From Chloroflexota bacterium (GTDB taxonomy: Bacteria; Chloroflexota; Anaerolineae; Aggregatilineales; Phototrophicaceae), in contig JAPPMO010000026.1 in assembly GCA_028873975.1 (NCBI GenBank), positions 1 through 64,000 on the forward strand: a stretch of DNA of 64,000 bases, in the 5' to 3' direction. Both the position numbers and the translations under genes were made by a program. Each line of letters starts with the position of its first letter. Position 1 is the stretch's first letter. Below the pieces are notes generated by a model that saw nothing but the letters and a program-made list of their open reading frames with translations, did not search any database and was not told where the DNA came from. Shown here piece after piece: positions 53,504 through 63,853 of this stretch.

Positions 53504-54394
53504 CTACCATTCCCGCTTGCGGAAGATGAAAATGATATAGAGATTGATGATGACGGTGACTATGATGACCACCAGCCAGGTCATGGCAGCGGTCAAACCG
53601 ATGTTGTAATTGACCAGACCTTCGCGATAGAGATTGAAGCTGAGCGTGCGCGACGAGGCGCCGGGTCCGCCGCCCGTCAAGACAAAGACCAGATCAAAGC
53701 TGTTAAAGAGCTGCATGAAGCGGATCATGACCAGGAAGGCGGCAATGGGGCGCAGCAGCGGCAGCGTGATCGACCAGAACATACGCCAGGGAGACGCGCC
53801 GTCCACTTGCGCGGCTTCCTTGACTTCTTCCGATATCGACAGCAAACCGGCATAAAGCACGATGGCGAAAAAGGGTGTCCATTGCCAGGTATCCACCATG
53901 CCGATGGCAAAGAGCGCGCTGCCGGCATAGCCCAGGATGCCTTGCGGCGGCAAGGGAAAGCCGATGCCTTCCAGCAGCCAGGGCAGCAAGCCGCCTTTGG
54001 GCTCCAGCAGGTAGCGGAAGAGAAACCCTGCCACCACCGGCGCCAGCGTGGTCGGCATGATGAGCAGCGCGCGGCAGAAGCCCAGGCCGCGCAGGTGGGT
54101 ATGCAGCAACAGCGCGACGCCCATACCCAGCCAGAATTGCGCCAGGGTGCCCAAACCCGCCAGCAGCAGCGTATTCTTCAGGGCTTCGGTGAAGGGCGTG
54201 ACCTGGAAGACCATGCGGTAGTTGTCCAAGCCCGAGTGATAAAGCGGGACCGCGCTGGTCTGCAAGTTCCAGAACCAAAAACTGTTGCGCAGGGCGAAGC
54301 CCAGCGGATACAAAATCAGCGCCAGCAAGATAATGATGGATGGCGCGAGCAAGAGATATGGGAGTCGCCGCTTGAAGCTGTAGCGGTTCTGCAA
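53504..54394 (-). CDS. ABC sugar transporter permease, MalF-like
   Basis: A 296-residue permease with six spans and the EAA loop EVKEAAQVDGASPWRMFWSI (about 194-213). It follows the solute-binding protein gene on the same strand after a 96-bp gap that holds a palindromic GC-rich repeat. The ATPase of this importer is not in the window and is probably a shared MsmK-type subunit. Confidence 0.88.
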   Translation of the reverse strand: MQNRYSFKRRLPYLLLAPSIIILLALILYPLGFALRNSFWFWNLQTSAVPLYHSGLDNYRMVFQVTPFTEALKNTLLLAGLGTLAQFWLGMGVALLLHTHLRGLGFCRALLIMPTTLAPVVAGFLFRYLLEPKGGLLPWLLEGIGFPLPPQGILGYAGSALFAIGMVDTWQWTPFFAIVLYAGLLSISEEVKEAAQVDGASPWRMFWSITLPLLRPIAAFLVMIRFMQLFNSFDLVFVLTGGGPGASSRTLSFNLYREGLVNYNIGLTAAMTWLVVIIVTVIINLYIIFIFRKREW

Positions 54395-54408
54395 AGCCCT
54401 CCCCCCAA

Positions 54409-54436
54409 CCTCCTCCCCAATGCATTGGGGAGGAGG
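54409..54436. repeat. GC-rich palindromic repeat, copy B
   Basis: A perfect 28-bp palindrome, CCTCCTCCCC, AATGCATT, GGGGAGGAGG, preceded by CCCTCCCCCC. It is in the gap between the binding-protein gene and the first permease gene. The very stable RNA hairpin would protect the 3' end of the binding-protein message and reduce read-through, giving more binding protein than permease. Copy A is at 9536-9561. Confidence 0.75.
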
Positions 54437-54490
54437 AGTTGAAGCGCGAGTCCGTCGATGGAGAGTTGTGAAAGCGCTCGTCGATCTGTA

Positions 54491-55963
54491 TTACATAGAG
54501 GACAAGCTTGCGATCAAAGCCTTGGTATTGTCCAGCGTGTCGTCGAAGCTGTCGACGTTGTACGGGATCATCTGGTTGCCGCTCAGGATGTTCTGGAAGA
54601 GCGTCTGCGTGGTCTCCAGCGCCTGTTCCGGCGTGACCGCGCCGGTCATCGCCTGGTTGATCTGCAAGCCATAAACGCCTTCCAGCGACGTGTAGATCGG
54701 CGCCGGCGGACGCACCACCTTGCCATCGCCCAGCTTCATCATCTCCAGCTGCGTGCCCAGGAAGGGATAGAGCGCGTTCAGGCCGGCATCGTCGTAATTG
54801 GACTTGCGGCTGAAATCGGCGAATTGATAACCCTTGACATTGACCTGCCCCATGGCCTTCTGCGCTTCGGCGCCGGTCGCCCACTTGATGAATTGCCAGG
54901 CGGCGTCTTGATTGGCGGAGGTCGACGGCATGCCCAGGGACCAACCGCCCAGGCTGACGACTTGATCGCCGCCGGCCGTCTGCGTCGGCAGCACAGCCGT
55001 CTCGAACTTGTCGACCACGGGCGAGGGCGTGCCGGTCAGATAACCTTCGTTGTTGACCAGGTAGAAGTAGGGCGTCCAGTGATAGAACATGCCGATGTCG
55101 CCCTGGGAGAAGCGCGTGCCGGCATCAAACCAGAGATAGTTGATCGATTCGGGCGGCGACCAGCCATAGAGGCGGTTCCAATCGTGCAGCGCCGCGACAT
55201 TGGATTCGCTGTTGATGGTCGGTGTAAAGTCCCAAGGCGCTTCGGGGAATTGCGTGAACCAGCGCGTGCCGTAACTGGCGGAAAGCTGCGTGTACATGTG
55301 CACGACTGGGACCGGCTGGTAGCCGATGACCGTGGTGCCGTACATGCTGGTGCCATCGAGGTCCATGCCGTTGATCTGGTCGAGGATGCCGAAATAGTCT
55401 TCCCAGGTCCAGTCGCCAGCCTCAGCCACAGTCGCGGGCAGCGGATCGAGGCCCGCCGCTTCGAAGAGATCGGTGCGGTACATGATGCCCTGGGCATAAG
55501 AGGCGATGGGCAGCGTCCAGATATGATTGCGCCAGGTGCTCAAGGAATAGAGGCATTCCGGCACAAAATCGTCGATGGCGGAATCGGAATCCGCCGCGAT
55601 GAAGTCATCCAATGAGCGAATCCAGCCGTTGTCGGCATATTGGCTGATCCACATTTGGTCGACGGCGATGACGTCGGCGTCCCCGCTTTGGGTGAGGAAG
55701 GCGTTGACGAGGCGCGCTTGCAAGGCGGTGTAGCCAAGCGTTTCGATATTCACGCCGATGCCGGTGGCTTCGGTGAATTGATCAACCACGCTTTGCAGCG
55801 CCAGATCCCAGGGATCGCCAACCGTCAGCACATTAATGGTGTTGTCGCTTTGGGCGGCGACGCGCGACAGATTGGCCAGAGGCGACAATCCCCCGGCCAC
55901 AGCGGCGCCGGCCGTGCCGCTCATGCGCAGAAAATCGCGGCGGCTCAAGTTTTTCTTGGACAT
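54491..55963 (-). CDS. ABC transporter solute-binding protein, Tat-exported
   Basis: A 490-residue family-1 sugar-binding protein. The signal has the twin-arginine motif SRRDFLRM near residue 7, followed by a GTAGAAVAGGLSPLA hydrophobic core, so it is exported folded by the Tat route. The mature part begins INVLTVGDPWDLALQSVVDQ and has the two-lobe layout. It probably binds an oligosaccharide or polyol. AGGAG lies seven bases before the ATG. First of the transporter genes; the two permeases follow. Confidence 0.88.
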   Translation of the reverse strand: MSKKNLSRRDFLRMSGTAGAAVAGGLSPLANLSRVAAQSDNTINVLTVGDPWDLALQSVVDQFTEATGIGVNIETLGYTALQARLVNAFLTQSGDADVIAVDQMWISQYADNGWIRSLDDFIAADSDSAIDDFVPECLYSLSTWRNHIWTLPIASYAQGIMYRTDLFEAAGLDPLPATVAEAGDWTWEDYFGILDQINGMDLDGTSMYGTTVIGYQPVPVVHMYTQLSASYGTRWFTQFPEAPWDFTPTINSESNVAALHDWNRLYGWSPPESINYLWFDAGTRFSQGDIGMFYHWTPYFYLVNNEGYLTGTPSPVVDKFETAVLPTQTAGGDQVVSLGGWSLGMPSTSANQDAAWQFIKWATGAEAQKAMGQVNVKGYQFADFSRKSNYDDAGLNALYPFLGTQLEMMKLGDGKVVRPPAPIYTSLEGVYGLQINQAMTGAVTPEQALETTQTLFQNILSGNQMIPYNVDSFDDTLDNTKALIASLSSM

Positions 55964-56041
55964 CTTTAACTCCTTCTTTCTGTATCTGTAAGTGACAAAC
56001 TGTGATGGGATTCCCTCGATAAGCGCCTCCTCGTCAAATGA

Positions 56042-57121
56042 TCATATCAGCATTTTACCATCTGCCAACACAGGCACGCCGTCGACGAAGACCGAACCAG
56101 ACTGGCGCAAGTCCTTGACCAGATCCCAATGAATGCTGGACTGATTGACTCCGCCGCACTCGGGATAGGCTCTGCCCAGCGCCAAGTGGATCGTGCCGCC
56201 GATTTTTTCGTCTATGAGTATATCTTTGCAAAAGCGGTTGACATAGGGATTCATACCAAAGGCAAACTCTCCCAGCCGGCTGGCGCCAGCGTCCGTTTCC
56301 AGGATGCGCCGCAGGAAATCTTCATTCGTTGACGCGCTGGCATGGCTAAGCCTGCCGTCCTCCCAAGCCAAGCGGATGTCATGCGCCTGTTGGCCGCCGA
56401 GTACGCCCGGCAGCTCAAAGTGGATTCTGCCATTCAGCGTCTTGTTGACCGGCGCGGTATAAATCTCGCCATCGGGCAAGTTGATCTTGCCGTCGAAAAC
56501 CTTCCATTGCCGACCGCGAACGGAGAATGCGAGGTCGGTCTCATCGCCGGCGACGATGCGCAGGGTCTCGCTGCCTTCGAGCCGGGCGGCTTGCCGATGC
56601 CACTGTTGCGAGGCGGCGGGATAGTCCATCAAACAGGCGGCGAAGAACATGTCTTCGATGGTTGCCAAATCGGTATCGGCCTGTCGCGCCAACTCCGCGT
56701 TGGGCACGCGGACCAGGCACCAGCGCGTCTCTTGCCAGCGCAGGGTCGAGATTTTGCCCAGAGCCGCCTGATTGGCCGCCAGCGTGCCCGCCGGGATGTC
56801 GTCGTGCAGGCGCAAGTCGTAAGCGCCGCGCAAGCCGAAATAGACATCAGCCCAAGCCATGCCATAAGCCTCGATTTCCGGCAGCCAGCTATGCTGTTCG
56901 GCGCTGCCGTGCTGGAGCAGGCTGTGGCGCAGTTTTTCCGAGAGCAATTGCGCTTGCGGGTAGGCGCCGGCTTTGATGCAGCTTTCGTAGACTGCCTGGG
57001 CCAGCGGGAAGGTTTCGATTTCGCTCATGGCGATCATGACGCGCTCGCCGGGTTGGACGGCGGCTGAGTAATGGACGAGGACATCGGCGACGGTTTTCCA
57101 GCGGGGGTCTGTTGCGGGCAT
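56042..57121 (-). CDS. M29-family aminopeptidase
   Basis: A 359-residue metallo-aminopeptidase of family M29 (PepS/AmpS/T-like). Key pattern: LPDGEIYTAPV, GEFAFGMN, IDEKIGGTIHLALGRAYPE, and GGVNQSSIHWDLVKDLR (about 312-328), which supply the metal ligands. AGGA lies about nine bases before the ATG. It precedes the binding-protein gene by 78 bp on the same strand; whether it belongs functionally to the transporter (peptide or glycopeptide uptake) is unclear. Confidence 0.85.
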   Translation of the reverse strand: MPATDPRWKTVADVLVHYSAAVQPGERVMIAMSEIETFPLAQAVYESCIKAGAYPQAQLLSEKLRHSLLQHGSAEQHSWLPEIEAYGMAWADVYFGLRGAYDLRLHDDIPAGTLAANQAALGKISTLRWQETRWCLVRVPNAELARQADTDLATIEDMFFAACLMDYPAASQQWHRQAARLEGSETLRIVAGDETDLAFSVRGRQWKVFDGKINLPDGEIYTAPVNKTLNGRIHFELPGVLGGQQAHDIRLAWEDGRLSHASASTNEDFLRRILETDAGASRLGEFAFGMNPYVNRFCKDILIDEKIGGTIHLALGRAYPECGGVNQSSIHWDLVKDLRQSGSVFVDGVPVLADGKMLI

Positions 57122-57245
57122 GACTGGCTTCCTGCGGGTGGTATTGCTGGGAGTATAGCATGGGGTTGGGGTGGCGTTGTTTAGGGCACCGACTTATTTG
57201 GCCGGCATCTCGCGTTCATTGTTGGAATTTGCCCTCTGCCGGTGA

Positions 57246-60200
57246 TTAAGCAAGCACCCACCCTTCGGACAGAGTTTCCGCTTGCTCAAGCACCGTCAAT
57301 GTTGCTTTTTCTTGTTTGTCAGGCGGGTAACCATATTTGCGCAGTGTACGTCTGACTAGCCGTCGCAGGTTGGCGCGCACGTTCTCCCTCAAAGTCCAGT
57401 CGATGGTGACATTATTGCGAACAGTGTCTACCAGCTCACACGCGATGTTACGAAGAGTTTCGTCACCAAGCACCTTGACGGCACTGTCATTGGTTCCCAA
57501 TGCGTCATAAAAGGCAAGTTCTTCTTCAGTCAGTCCCAATTCCTCGCCACGACTGTCGGCTTCGCGCACCTCCCTTGCCAACTGGATCAACTCCTCGATG
57601 ACCTGGGCAGCTTCAATTGCGCGGTTCTGGTATCGACGCAGCGTATTTTCCAGCATTTCCAGAAAGGATCTCGCCTCTACCAGGTTCTTGCGGCGGCGAG
57701 TCGCCAGTTCGCCTTTCAACAGCTTTTGCAGCAACTCGATGGCGAGATTTCTATGTGGGATGCCACGCACTTCTGCCAGGAACTCGTCGGAAAGGATGGA
57801 GACGTCCGGTTTGTCTAGACCAGCCGCGGCAAAAATATCGACGACGCCTTCCGGCGCGACTGCGCGAGAGATAATCTGGCGTATCGCGTGATCAAGTTCA
57901 TCTTCGGGGCGAGCGCGTCCAAGCGCCCGTTTGGCCAACGCCGCCCGGACGCTCTGAAAAAATGCTAGGTCGTCGCGAATGCGGATTGCCTCCTCATGCG
58001 GTACGGAAAGAGCGAAGGCCCGGGAGAGATCTCGCACGGACTTGAGACAGCGATCTTTGCCGTCTTCCTGCGCCAGAATGTGATCCTGTGCGGCTGGCAG
58101 CAGCCCCAGTTGTTCATCTGCCGACACCTGCGACCAGCGAGACCAGTCGAAGCCATGGAACAGGGCGCAGCAAATCTCATACTTCTCCAGCATGACCTTA
58201 ACTGCGTCTTCCTGATTCAATGCGGTGCTGCCGGCGCCGCCGCTGTCCGTATAAGTCGCCAGCGCGCGTTTCAATTCCGGCGCGAGGCCCAGGTAATCGA
58301 CGACCAGGCCGCCCGGCTTGTCCCGGAACACTCGGTTGACGCGGGCGATGGCCTGCATCAAGCCGTGGCCGCGCATGGGCTTGTCGACATACATGGTGTG
58401 CAGATTGGGCGCGTCAAAGCCGGTGAGCCACATATCGCGGACGAGCACGACGCGGAACGAATCCGCCGGATCGCGAAAGCGTTTTGCCAGCTCCTCGCGC
58501 CGCTTCTTGCTACGGATGTGCGGCTGCCAATCGGGCGGATCTTTGACGTTGCCAGACATCACGATTTTGATTTGCCCCTGGCTGTCCTCATCGCGTTCCC
58601 AGGCGGGCCGAAGACGTACAAGCTCGTCATACAAGGCGACGCAGATGCGGCGACTCATGCAAACGATCATGGCCTTGCCCTCAAGGGCTTCCAGCCGGGT
58701 TTCGTAATGCGTCACGATGTCTTGCGCCACCTGCTTGAGTCGTTTGTCCGCGCCCGCCAGAGCCTCCAATTGCGCCCATTTCGTCTTTAGCTTTTCCTTC
58801 CGCTCGACTTCTTCGCCCTCGGTCACTTCTTCAAAGTCGGAATCGATTTTGGGGCGCTCTTTCTCGTCGAGATCGAGTTTGTTTTGCCGACTCTCATAGA
58901 AGATGGGGACCGTGGCGCCGTCATCAACCGCGCGCTGGATGTCGTAAACGCTGATCATCTTGCCGAATACCGCACGCGTGCTCGCGTCCTCTTTCTCTAT
59001 CGGCGTGCCGGTAAAGCCGATGAAGGAAGCCTTTGGCAGGGCATCGCGCATGTGCCGCGCAAAGCCATCGATGAAATCATACTGGCTGCGGTGGGCCTCG
59101 TCAGCGATGACCACGATGTTGCTGCGCTCGGAAAGGCAGGGATATTGACCGCCCTTTTGCTCCGGAAAGAATTTCTGAATGGTGGTGAAGACCACCCCGC
59201 CCGATTCAACCGCCAGTTTCGCTTGCAGGTCCGCCCGGCTTGCAGCCTGCGCCGGCGGCTGGCGCAGCAGGTCCTGACAGCGAGAAAAAGTAGCGAAGAG
59301 TTGGTCGTCGAGGTCGTTGCGATCCGTGAGTACCACCAACGTCGGGTTGCGCATGGCTGGTTCGCGGATGACGCGCCCGGCATAGAAAGCCATGGTCAGG
59401 CTCTTGCCCGAGCCCTGTGTGTGCCAGACGACGCCGACGCGCCGGTCGCCCGGCGCCCCGCCCGATTTTTGCCCGGGTCCCGCCTCCCCCAGCCCGGCCG
59501 CTCGCAAGGTCTCGCGCAGCGCCATCTCAACCGCGTGCACTTGATGGTAGCCGGCCATCTTCTTCGCAAGCGCGCCGCCGTCGTCTTCAAAGACCGTGAA
59601 ATCGCGCAAGATCGACAGCCAACGCGCCGGCTCGCAAAGGCCTTCCAGCAGAAATTGCAGCCCTGGCTTAAGCCCATCGTCCGACTCTGGATCGGGGAGC
59701 GGACGCCAGGCTTTGAACCATTCGCGCCCGGCTGTCAGTGTGCCGACCCGCGCCTCCAAGCCGTCCGAGGCGATCAAAGCCGCATTCATGCTGAACAGCG
59801 TCGGCAATTCGGACTTGTAGGTTTGCAATTGCTGCCAGGCGCTGCGGATGGTGGCGTTTGCGTCGACCGGGTTCTTGAGTTCAATCAGCCCAAGTGGCAG
59901 GCCATTAACGAAAAGAACTACGTCGGGGCGACGCTGTTTCCGTTGCTCAACCACAGTGAACTGATTGACCGCCAGCCAGTCGTTCTTTTTGGCGTCGTCA
60001 TAGTCAATGACCTGGGCTTGCGCGCCGCGAATTGCGCCATCGTCAGCGCGGTATTCCACCGTGACGCCATCCACAAGCAAGCGGTGAAAATATCGATTGC
60101 GCGCCTCCAACGTCGCGCCTTCAAGCCGCGTCAATTTGCGGAAGGCTTCGTCCAGCGCTTCTGTGGGCAAATCGGGATTGAGCCGGTCAAGAGCATCGTG

Positions 60201-60359
60201 CAGCCTTAGCTTAAGGATGACATCCTCGTAGTCTCCGCGTTCGGGGAAGTCACCATCGCGCGAAATGTCGGGGCCGTGGGCGACGTGCCAACCCAAGCCA
60301 CCCAACCAGACAAGAGCGGCTTGTTCGACGTCTTTCTCTTCCATCATGAGGACGGTCAT
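57246..60359 (-). CDS. hsdR: Type I restriction endonuclease subunit R
   Basis: A 1037-residue HsdR. Nuclease part: Asp146 and E160-L-K162 ([20 protein letters not shown]); motor part: Walker A TQGSGKS (314-320), DEAH box [12 protein letters not shown] (420-423 for DEAH), FTGTPI, and the later helicase motif MQAIARVNR. It cuts DNA far from the recognition site after ATP-driven translocation. The ATG overlaps the stop of the AAA/TOPRIM gene as ATGA. A Gly/Pro-rich insert ([17 protein letters not shown], about 291-307) precedes the Walker motif. Last gene of the island operon on this strand. Confidence 0.93.
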   Translation of the reverse strand: MTVLMMEEKDVEQAALVWLGGLGWHVAHGPDISRDGDFPERGDYEDVILKLRLHDALDRLNPDLPTEALDEAFRKLTRLEGATLEARNRYFHRLLVDGVTVEYRADDGAIRGAQAQVIDYDDAKKNDWLAVNQFTVVEQRKQRRPDVVLFVNGLPLGLIELKNPVDANATIRSAWQQLQTYKSELPTLFSMNAALIASDGLEARVGTLTAGREWFKAWRPLPDPESDDGLKPGLQFLLEGLCEPARWLSILRDFTVFEDDGGALAKKMAGYHQVHAVEMALRETLRAAGLGEAGPGQKSGGAPGDRRVGVVWHTQGSGKSLTMAFYAGRVIREPAMRNPTLVVLTDRNDLDDQLFATFSRCQDLLRQPPAQAASRADLQAKLAVESGGVVFTTIQKFFPEQKGGQYPCLSERSNIVVIADEAHRSQYDFIDGFARHMRDALPKASFIGFTGTPIEKEDASTRAVFGKMISVYDIQRAVDDGATVPIFYESRQNKLDLDEKERPKIDSDFEEVTEGEEVERKEKLKTKWAQLEALAGADKRLKQVAQDIVTHYETRLEALEGKAMIVCMSRRICVALYDELVRLRPAWERDEDSQGQIKIVMSGNVKDPPDWQPHIRSKKRREELAKRFRDPADSFRVVLVRDMWLTGFDAPNLHTMYVDKPMRGHGLMQAIARVNRVFRDKPGGLVVDYLGLAPELKRALATYTDSGGAGSTALNQEDAVKVMLEKYEICCALFHGFDWSRWSQVSADEQLGLLPAAQDHILAQEDGKDRCLKSVRDLSRAFALSVPHEEAIRIRDDLAFFQSVRAALAKRALGRARPEDELDHAIRQIISRAVAPEGVVDIFAAAGLDKPDVSILSDEFLAEVRGIPHRNLAIELLQKLLKGELATRRRKNLVEARSFLEMLENTLRRYQNRAIEAAQVIEELIQLAREVREADSRGEELGLTEEELAFYDALGTNDSAVKVLGDETLRNIACELVDTVRNNVTIDWTLRENVRANLRRLVRRTLRKYGYPPDKQEKATLTVLEQAETLSEGWVLA

Positions 60360-62263
60360 AGCGCGCTTTCCTCGAAGGATTCGGTGTCATCCAGGCGCAG
60401 TTCGCCGGCTGCGACTTCTTCAACTTGGACCGGCTGCAGGTCTAGCATATTCTCAAGGAGTTCAAAAATAACGAGGAACTGCTGAAAGTCCTCTTCTGCG
60501 CCATGTTCGCAGAGCCAATCGCAAAGGTTCTTTTTTTCATCTTCGTTGATGGACCACTCATCAGGAACAATTTGATCTTTTCCACGCACTGTTTTTGTGC
60601 GTCCCGGATCAACATCGATAAAGGCTGGTTTGTGTTGTCGCGCCTTTTCCAAAGTCTCTTTACTCAACAAATTCTCGATACCCTTCTTGATTGGGTGATC
60701 ATCCTGTCTCGGAATGGCCTGCTTGACGAAGTTTCCATTCTCTTGAAGCGATATTCCCGTATCACAGTCATACAGAAGCACTACGCCTTTGCGGACTATA
60801 GAGTCTGGAAGGTTTCTAAGCTTCCAGATCTTGTCCAAATTCCCCTTGCCTCCGCCATTCCGTATTTCGAACCTTTGAAGTATTGCCTCTTTACCTAGCA
60901 ACTGGGAAGCTTGATGGATGTACCTCTGATCGGTCGTTCCCTCCACAAAGACAATGGGCTTTTGAGCCTCTTCAATGGCCGCGCGCATGGCATTCGAAAA
61001 CCTAGCCGTTTTGGTGAAGGCCTGATAAGCATCCCCAAATTCACTAAACTCTTCGGGACTGATTCGTTGTCCTTCGGGTAGTCGGTACAAAGCGAAGCCA
61101 TCTTCTCCAAATACTCTTTGCATCCCCAGAACGAAAAGCGGAGAGTGAGTTGCAACCACGAACTGGACTTTCGGAAACAGTTTGACTAGCTCTGGGAGAA
61201 CGTCATGCTGGTGAACCGCGTGAAGGTGTAGGTCTATCTCATCCACCACGACAATGCCGCGTATGTCACTAGTGCTAGTAAAGGGAGTATGGCACAAGTC
61301 AAAGTCGCGTAGGATTGATAGGAACAGATTCAGTAGAGAGGTTTCCCCACTGGACATCTGGAAGATATTCGGTACTAGCTGTTTTGCCTCTGAGTCCATG
61401 TCTGCCATGATGGAAACAACTCTATTGTGCCGTTTACCTATGCCAAATCTGACATCGTGCCTCCTTAACAGGATTCTAACTATTTGTAATGCAGCTTCGT
61501 ATGTCCTTGCTGCATCGCCTGAGTAACCTGAGAACAAGGGAAGTAGTATCGTATTGTTGCCTGAATTGACAGGGAAATTCTGTATCTGAAGTTCCAAGGC
61601 AGCCCTATCATAAACCACCTCGAACAGCCAGTTTTGGTTTTGGTGGAGCGGCGAGGATGCAATAACTTTACGACTAGTGTGTCCAGCTATATGGCTTGCA
61701 TCCATATATTGAGCTTGGGCTCTTAAGTTCTTCTCATTCAGCCAAGCCGGTTCCTCAAACCGATTGAATGGGAAATATAGGACACAGTTCTTCGCAAATA
61801 TCTCTTCGACTCTCTTGGTCGTGTTACGATCTTTGACGAGGTTCGAGTCATAGTGGTCGTTATCGTCTGAACCTATTTTCTCCCACAAGGTCTGGGCGGC
61901 AGTCCCTGAAATTCCCGTAGGAACTTCAGGATACTCCTGCTTGCTGCGCCACGTTCTTATTTCACTGGTATAGAATGAGCTATCATAGTCAACCCTGGCG
62001 AAGAAGTACTCGCCGCCTGGCTTGATGTAAGAACTACTTCGCAGTTTGTATACTTGGCCCGGTTCAACTTCAGGGGACTTTGGAAAAGCAACTCCTTTAG
62101 CTGCGATGAGTCCGTTTACAATATGAGACAGGAGGATGCTCTTCCCAGAACCATTCTCACCCACCAGGATAACTGGTTTAGGAGTCTCACCCTCAAAGGG
62201 CAACTCGATATCGAGATTCTCGAGAGGTCCGTAGTTGACTAGCTGGATTCGCTTTGTATACAT
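60356..62263 (-). CDS. OLD-like AAA ATPase with TOPRIM-type half (RloA-like)
   Basis: A 635-residue protein. N-terminal ABC-type ATPase: Walker A GENGSGKS (35-42), signature [10 protein letters not shown] (301-310), Walker [13 protein letters not shown] (337-348), switch His in ATHSPLFV (371-378). C-terminal TOPRIM-like part: [11 protein letters not shown] (Glu441, Asp445) and [11 protein letters not shown] (Asp499, Asp501). OLD-family nucleases have this layout, and restriction-linked ATPases of the RloA kind are known inside hsd operons. It starts 18 bp after the HsdS-fusion gene with GGAG seven bases upstream, and overlaps hsdR by four bases. It is less GC-rich than hsdR, a sign of separate origin. 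A nuclease role is inference. Confidence 0.8.
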   Translation of the reverse strand: MYTKRIQLVNYGPLENLDIELPFEGETPKPVILVGENGSGKSILLSHIVNGLIAAKGVAFPKSPEVEPGQVYKLRSSSYIKPGGEYFFARVDYDSSFYTSEIRTWRSKQEYPEVPTGISGTAAQTLWEKIGSDDNDHYDSNLVKDRNTTKRVEEIFAKNCVLYFPFNRFEEPAWLNEKNLRAQAQYMDASHIAGHTSRKVIASSPLHQNQNWLFEVVYDRAALELQIQNFPVNSGNNTILLPLFSGYSGDAARTYEAALQIVRILLRRHDVRFGIGKRHNRVVSIMADMDSEAKQLVPNIFQMSSGETSLLNLFLSILRDFDLCHTPFTSTSDIRGIVVVDEIDLHLHAVHQHDVLPELVKLFPKVQFVVATHSPLFVLGMQRVFGEDGFALYRLPEGQRISPEEFSEFGDAYQAFTKTARFSNAMRAAIEEAQKPIVFVEGTTDQRYIHQASQLLGKEAILQRFEIRNGGGKGNLDKIWKLRNLPDSIVRKGVVLLYDCDTGISLQENGNFVKQAIPRQDDHPIKKGIENLLSKETLEKARQHKPAFIDVDPGRTKTVRGKDQIVPDEWSINEDEKKNLCDWLCEHGAEEDFQQFLVIFELLENMLDLQPVQVEEVAAGELRLDDTESFEESAL

Positions 62264-62281
62264 GGAATGCTCCGGGTCTGA

Positions 62282-63853
62282 TTAGACTTTAACCGCTCCC
62301 GACACCAGCCCCGGCAGCAGCGCGTCGCGCGTGGCAGCGAGCGATCTTGACTGAATGCCAAGGCCAATTTGTCTCTCTAGAATGCTGTCAAATATACTGT
62401 CTGCTTTGCTGAGGAAAATTGAATCAGGAACTGCACAAAGGGCTTCATTCAAGTGATGACGCTTGATATGCCCCATCGTTGTTGCTTTTCCGGCTGCAAC
62501 CGACTGAAAGAATGCAAGGTGAGAGCGCAGATTCTGTAAAAAGAACCATTTCGGAAATTCCTCAGAAGTGACCTTGAACAAGTGCTGGTTTAGTGCGACA
62601 CGTCCGCCAAACCACACTTTTACCAATAAACTACCAGACCAAGAAAAGATAACATCACCATCATCTACAATACAATCAGGTCTGATATCGGTGGATGCGC
62701 GTTCCTTTCCATCCGCAATTCCGGCCCTTAGCTGGGCAATCTTTAGTACTGGAAGCCACTCTTTACCCTCTTCAGGTCTGAACTTTTGCAGAGCAAGCCC
62801 GTTGCGAAAGTGCGCAATTTTATCCAACGGCTTTATTTCCCACCCCTCGGGAATCTGTCCCAACTCGGACGGCGCGAGGCGATCGGGGAAAAGGTCGGCT
62901 ATATGCGGCGGCAAGCCCGTATCGCGGCCTTCCATCTTGGCGCGGACGGGGTCGAAATCGACGAACCAGGACTTGAAGAGGGCGCGAGCCATGGCTTCCA
63001 GCGTCTCGTTCATGCGCCGGTTCAGTTCGATCTTGTCGTCAAGCGTTCCCAGAATGTGAGCGATGGCGCGTTGTTCTGGGAGGGGTGGGAGTACGATATT
63101 TAGTAGCCCAAAGGAAGACTTTTTCAATATGGGTTGAGCTGAACCACTTGCCATATTCCTGATTTCAGCTTCTCGACTGTGAAGATCATAGTACACATAC
63201 TTAGCATCTATTTCCGAATCTACAACGATGCTATTTATCTGTTGATTAGTCACACAGTCATTGTCAGCTATAGCACTTTTTCCCATCGCTGAACCAATGC
63301 ACGTAACCATAATTGAATTTCGGGGAATGCGAGCACTCTCGACGGACTTTGCACCTGCTTCAGTTAGATAACGATTCGTAACGCCAATAAGCCTCCTCCC
63401 GTCGAAGTCAGATGGAGTAACAAACGGAATGTCACCGCCGAAAAAGTCCTGTCTGTGTGTAGCAGGAGTTCTCCCTGTGATAACTTCGCCGATGTTTGAT
63501 AAGGTCGTCTTGACCCACTCACCCTCCATACCCAAGCTCCTTGAGATTGGCGGCAATGGCGTCCGCTGCAACTCCACGATCTGCTTGAAGGCATCTCCAA
63601 TCCGGTTGAAATCCACAACGTCGACCGTGTAGGGGAGAGATGAGTTTTCGAAAGCGTCTTTCAGGGCGCCCAGCACTTTGTGGCTAAGCTTGCCCTCACC
63701 CTCCAAGGCCAAGTCCAAATCTGAGGAGTCCTTGGTGGTCCAGTTGGCGCGGCTCCCGAAGACCCAGACTTTGACGCCCGCAGGCAGATTCTTGATCAGG
63801 ATGTCCTGCACAATTCCGAGGTGGTCCGGCCTGATATCCACTGGGCTAGTCAA
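62282..63853 (-). CDS. hsdS: MNT nucleotidyltransferase domain fused to type I specificity subunit HsdS
   Basis: A 523-residue fusion. Residues 1-105: MNT-type minimal nucleotidyltransferase with GSRA (33-36), DLD (45-47) and a third acid in VDVVD (78-81), so the catalytic set is intact. Residues about 110-523: HsdS with two target-recognition domains; the conserved linker LPPLPEQRAIAHILGTLDDK to NETLEAMARALFKSWFVDFD lies between them, and a second LPGLVSGAVKV-type end closes the protein. The start is TTG at 63853, overlapping the HEPN stop, with AGGAGAGG about 10 bases upstream; GTG at 63841 is an alternative. MNT antitoxins AMPylate and silence HEPN toxins; HsdS sets DNA specificity. Confidence 0.85.
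   Translation of the reverse strand: MTSPVDIRPDHLGIVQDILIKNLPAGVKVWVFGSRANWTTKDSSDLDLALEGEGKLSHKVLGALKDAFENSSLPYTVDVVDFNRIGDAFKQIVELQRTPLPPISRSLGMEGEWVKTTLSNIGEVITGRTPATHRQDFFGGDIPFVTPSDFDGRRLIGVTNRYLTEAGAKSVESARIPRNSIMVTCIGSAMGKSAIADNDCVTNQQINSIVVDSEIDAKYVYYDLHSREAEIRNMASGSAQPILKKSSFGLLNIVLPPLPEQRAIAHILGTLDDKIELNRRMNETLEAMARALFKSWFVDFDPVRAKMEGRDTGLPPHIADLFPDRLAPSELGQIPEGWEIKPLDKIAHFRNGLALQKFRPEEGKEWLPVLKIAQLRAGIADGKERASTDIRPDCIVDDGDVIFSWSGSLLVKVWFGGRVALNQHLFKVTSEEFPKWFFLQNLRSHLAFFQSVAAGKATTMGHIKRHHLNEALCAVPDSIFLSKADSIFDSILERQIGLGIQSRSLAATRDALLPGLVSGAVKV

Noticed and set aside
54458..55615. Long plus-strand open frame opposite the solute-binding protein
   Set aside because: It mirrors the codon pattern of the real minus-strand gene, and its product is His/Arg/Gly-rich without domains.
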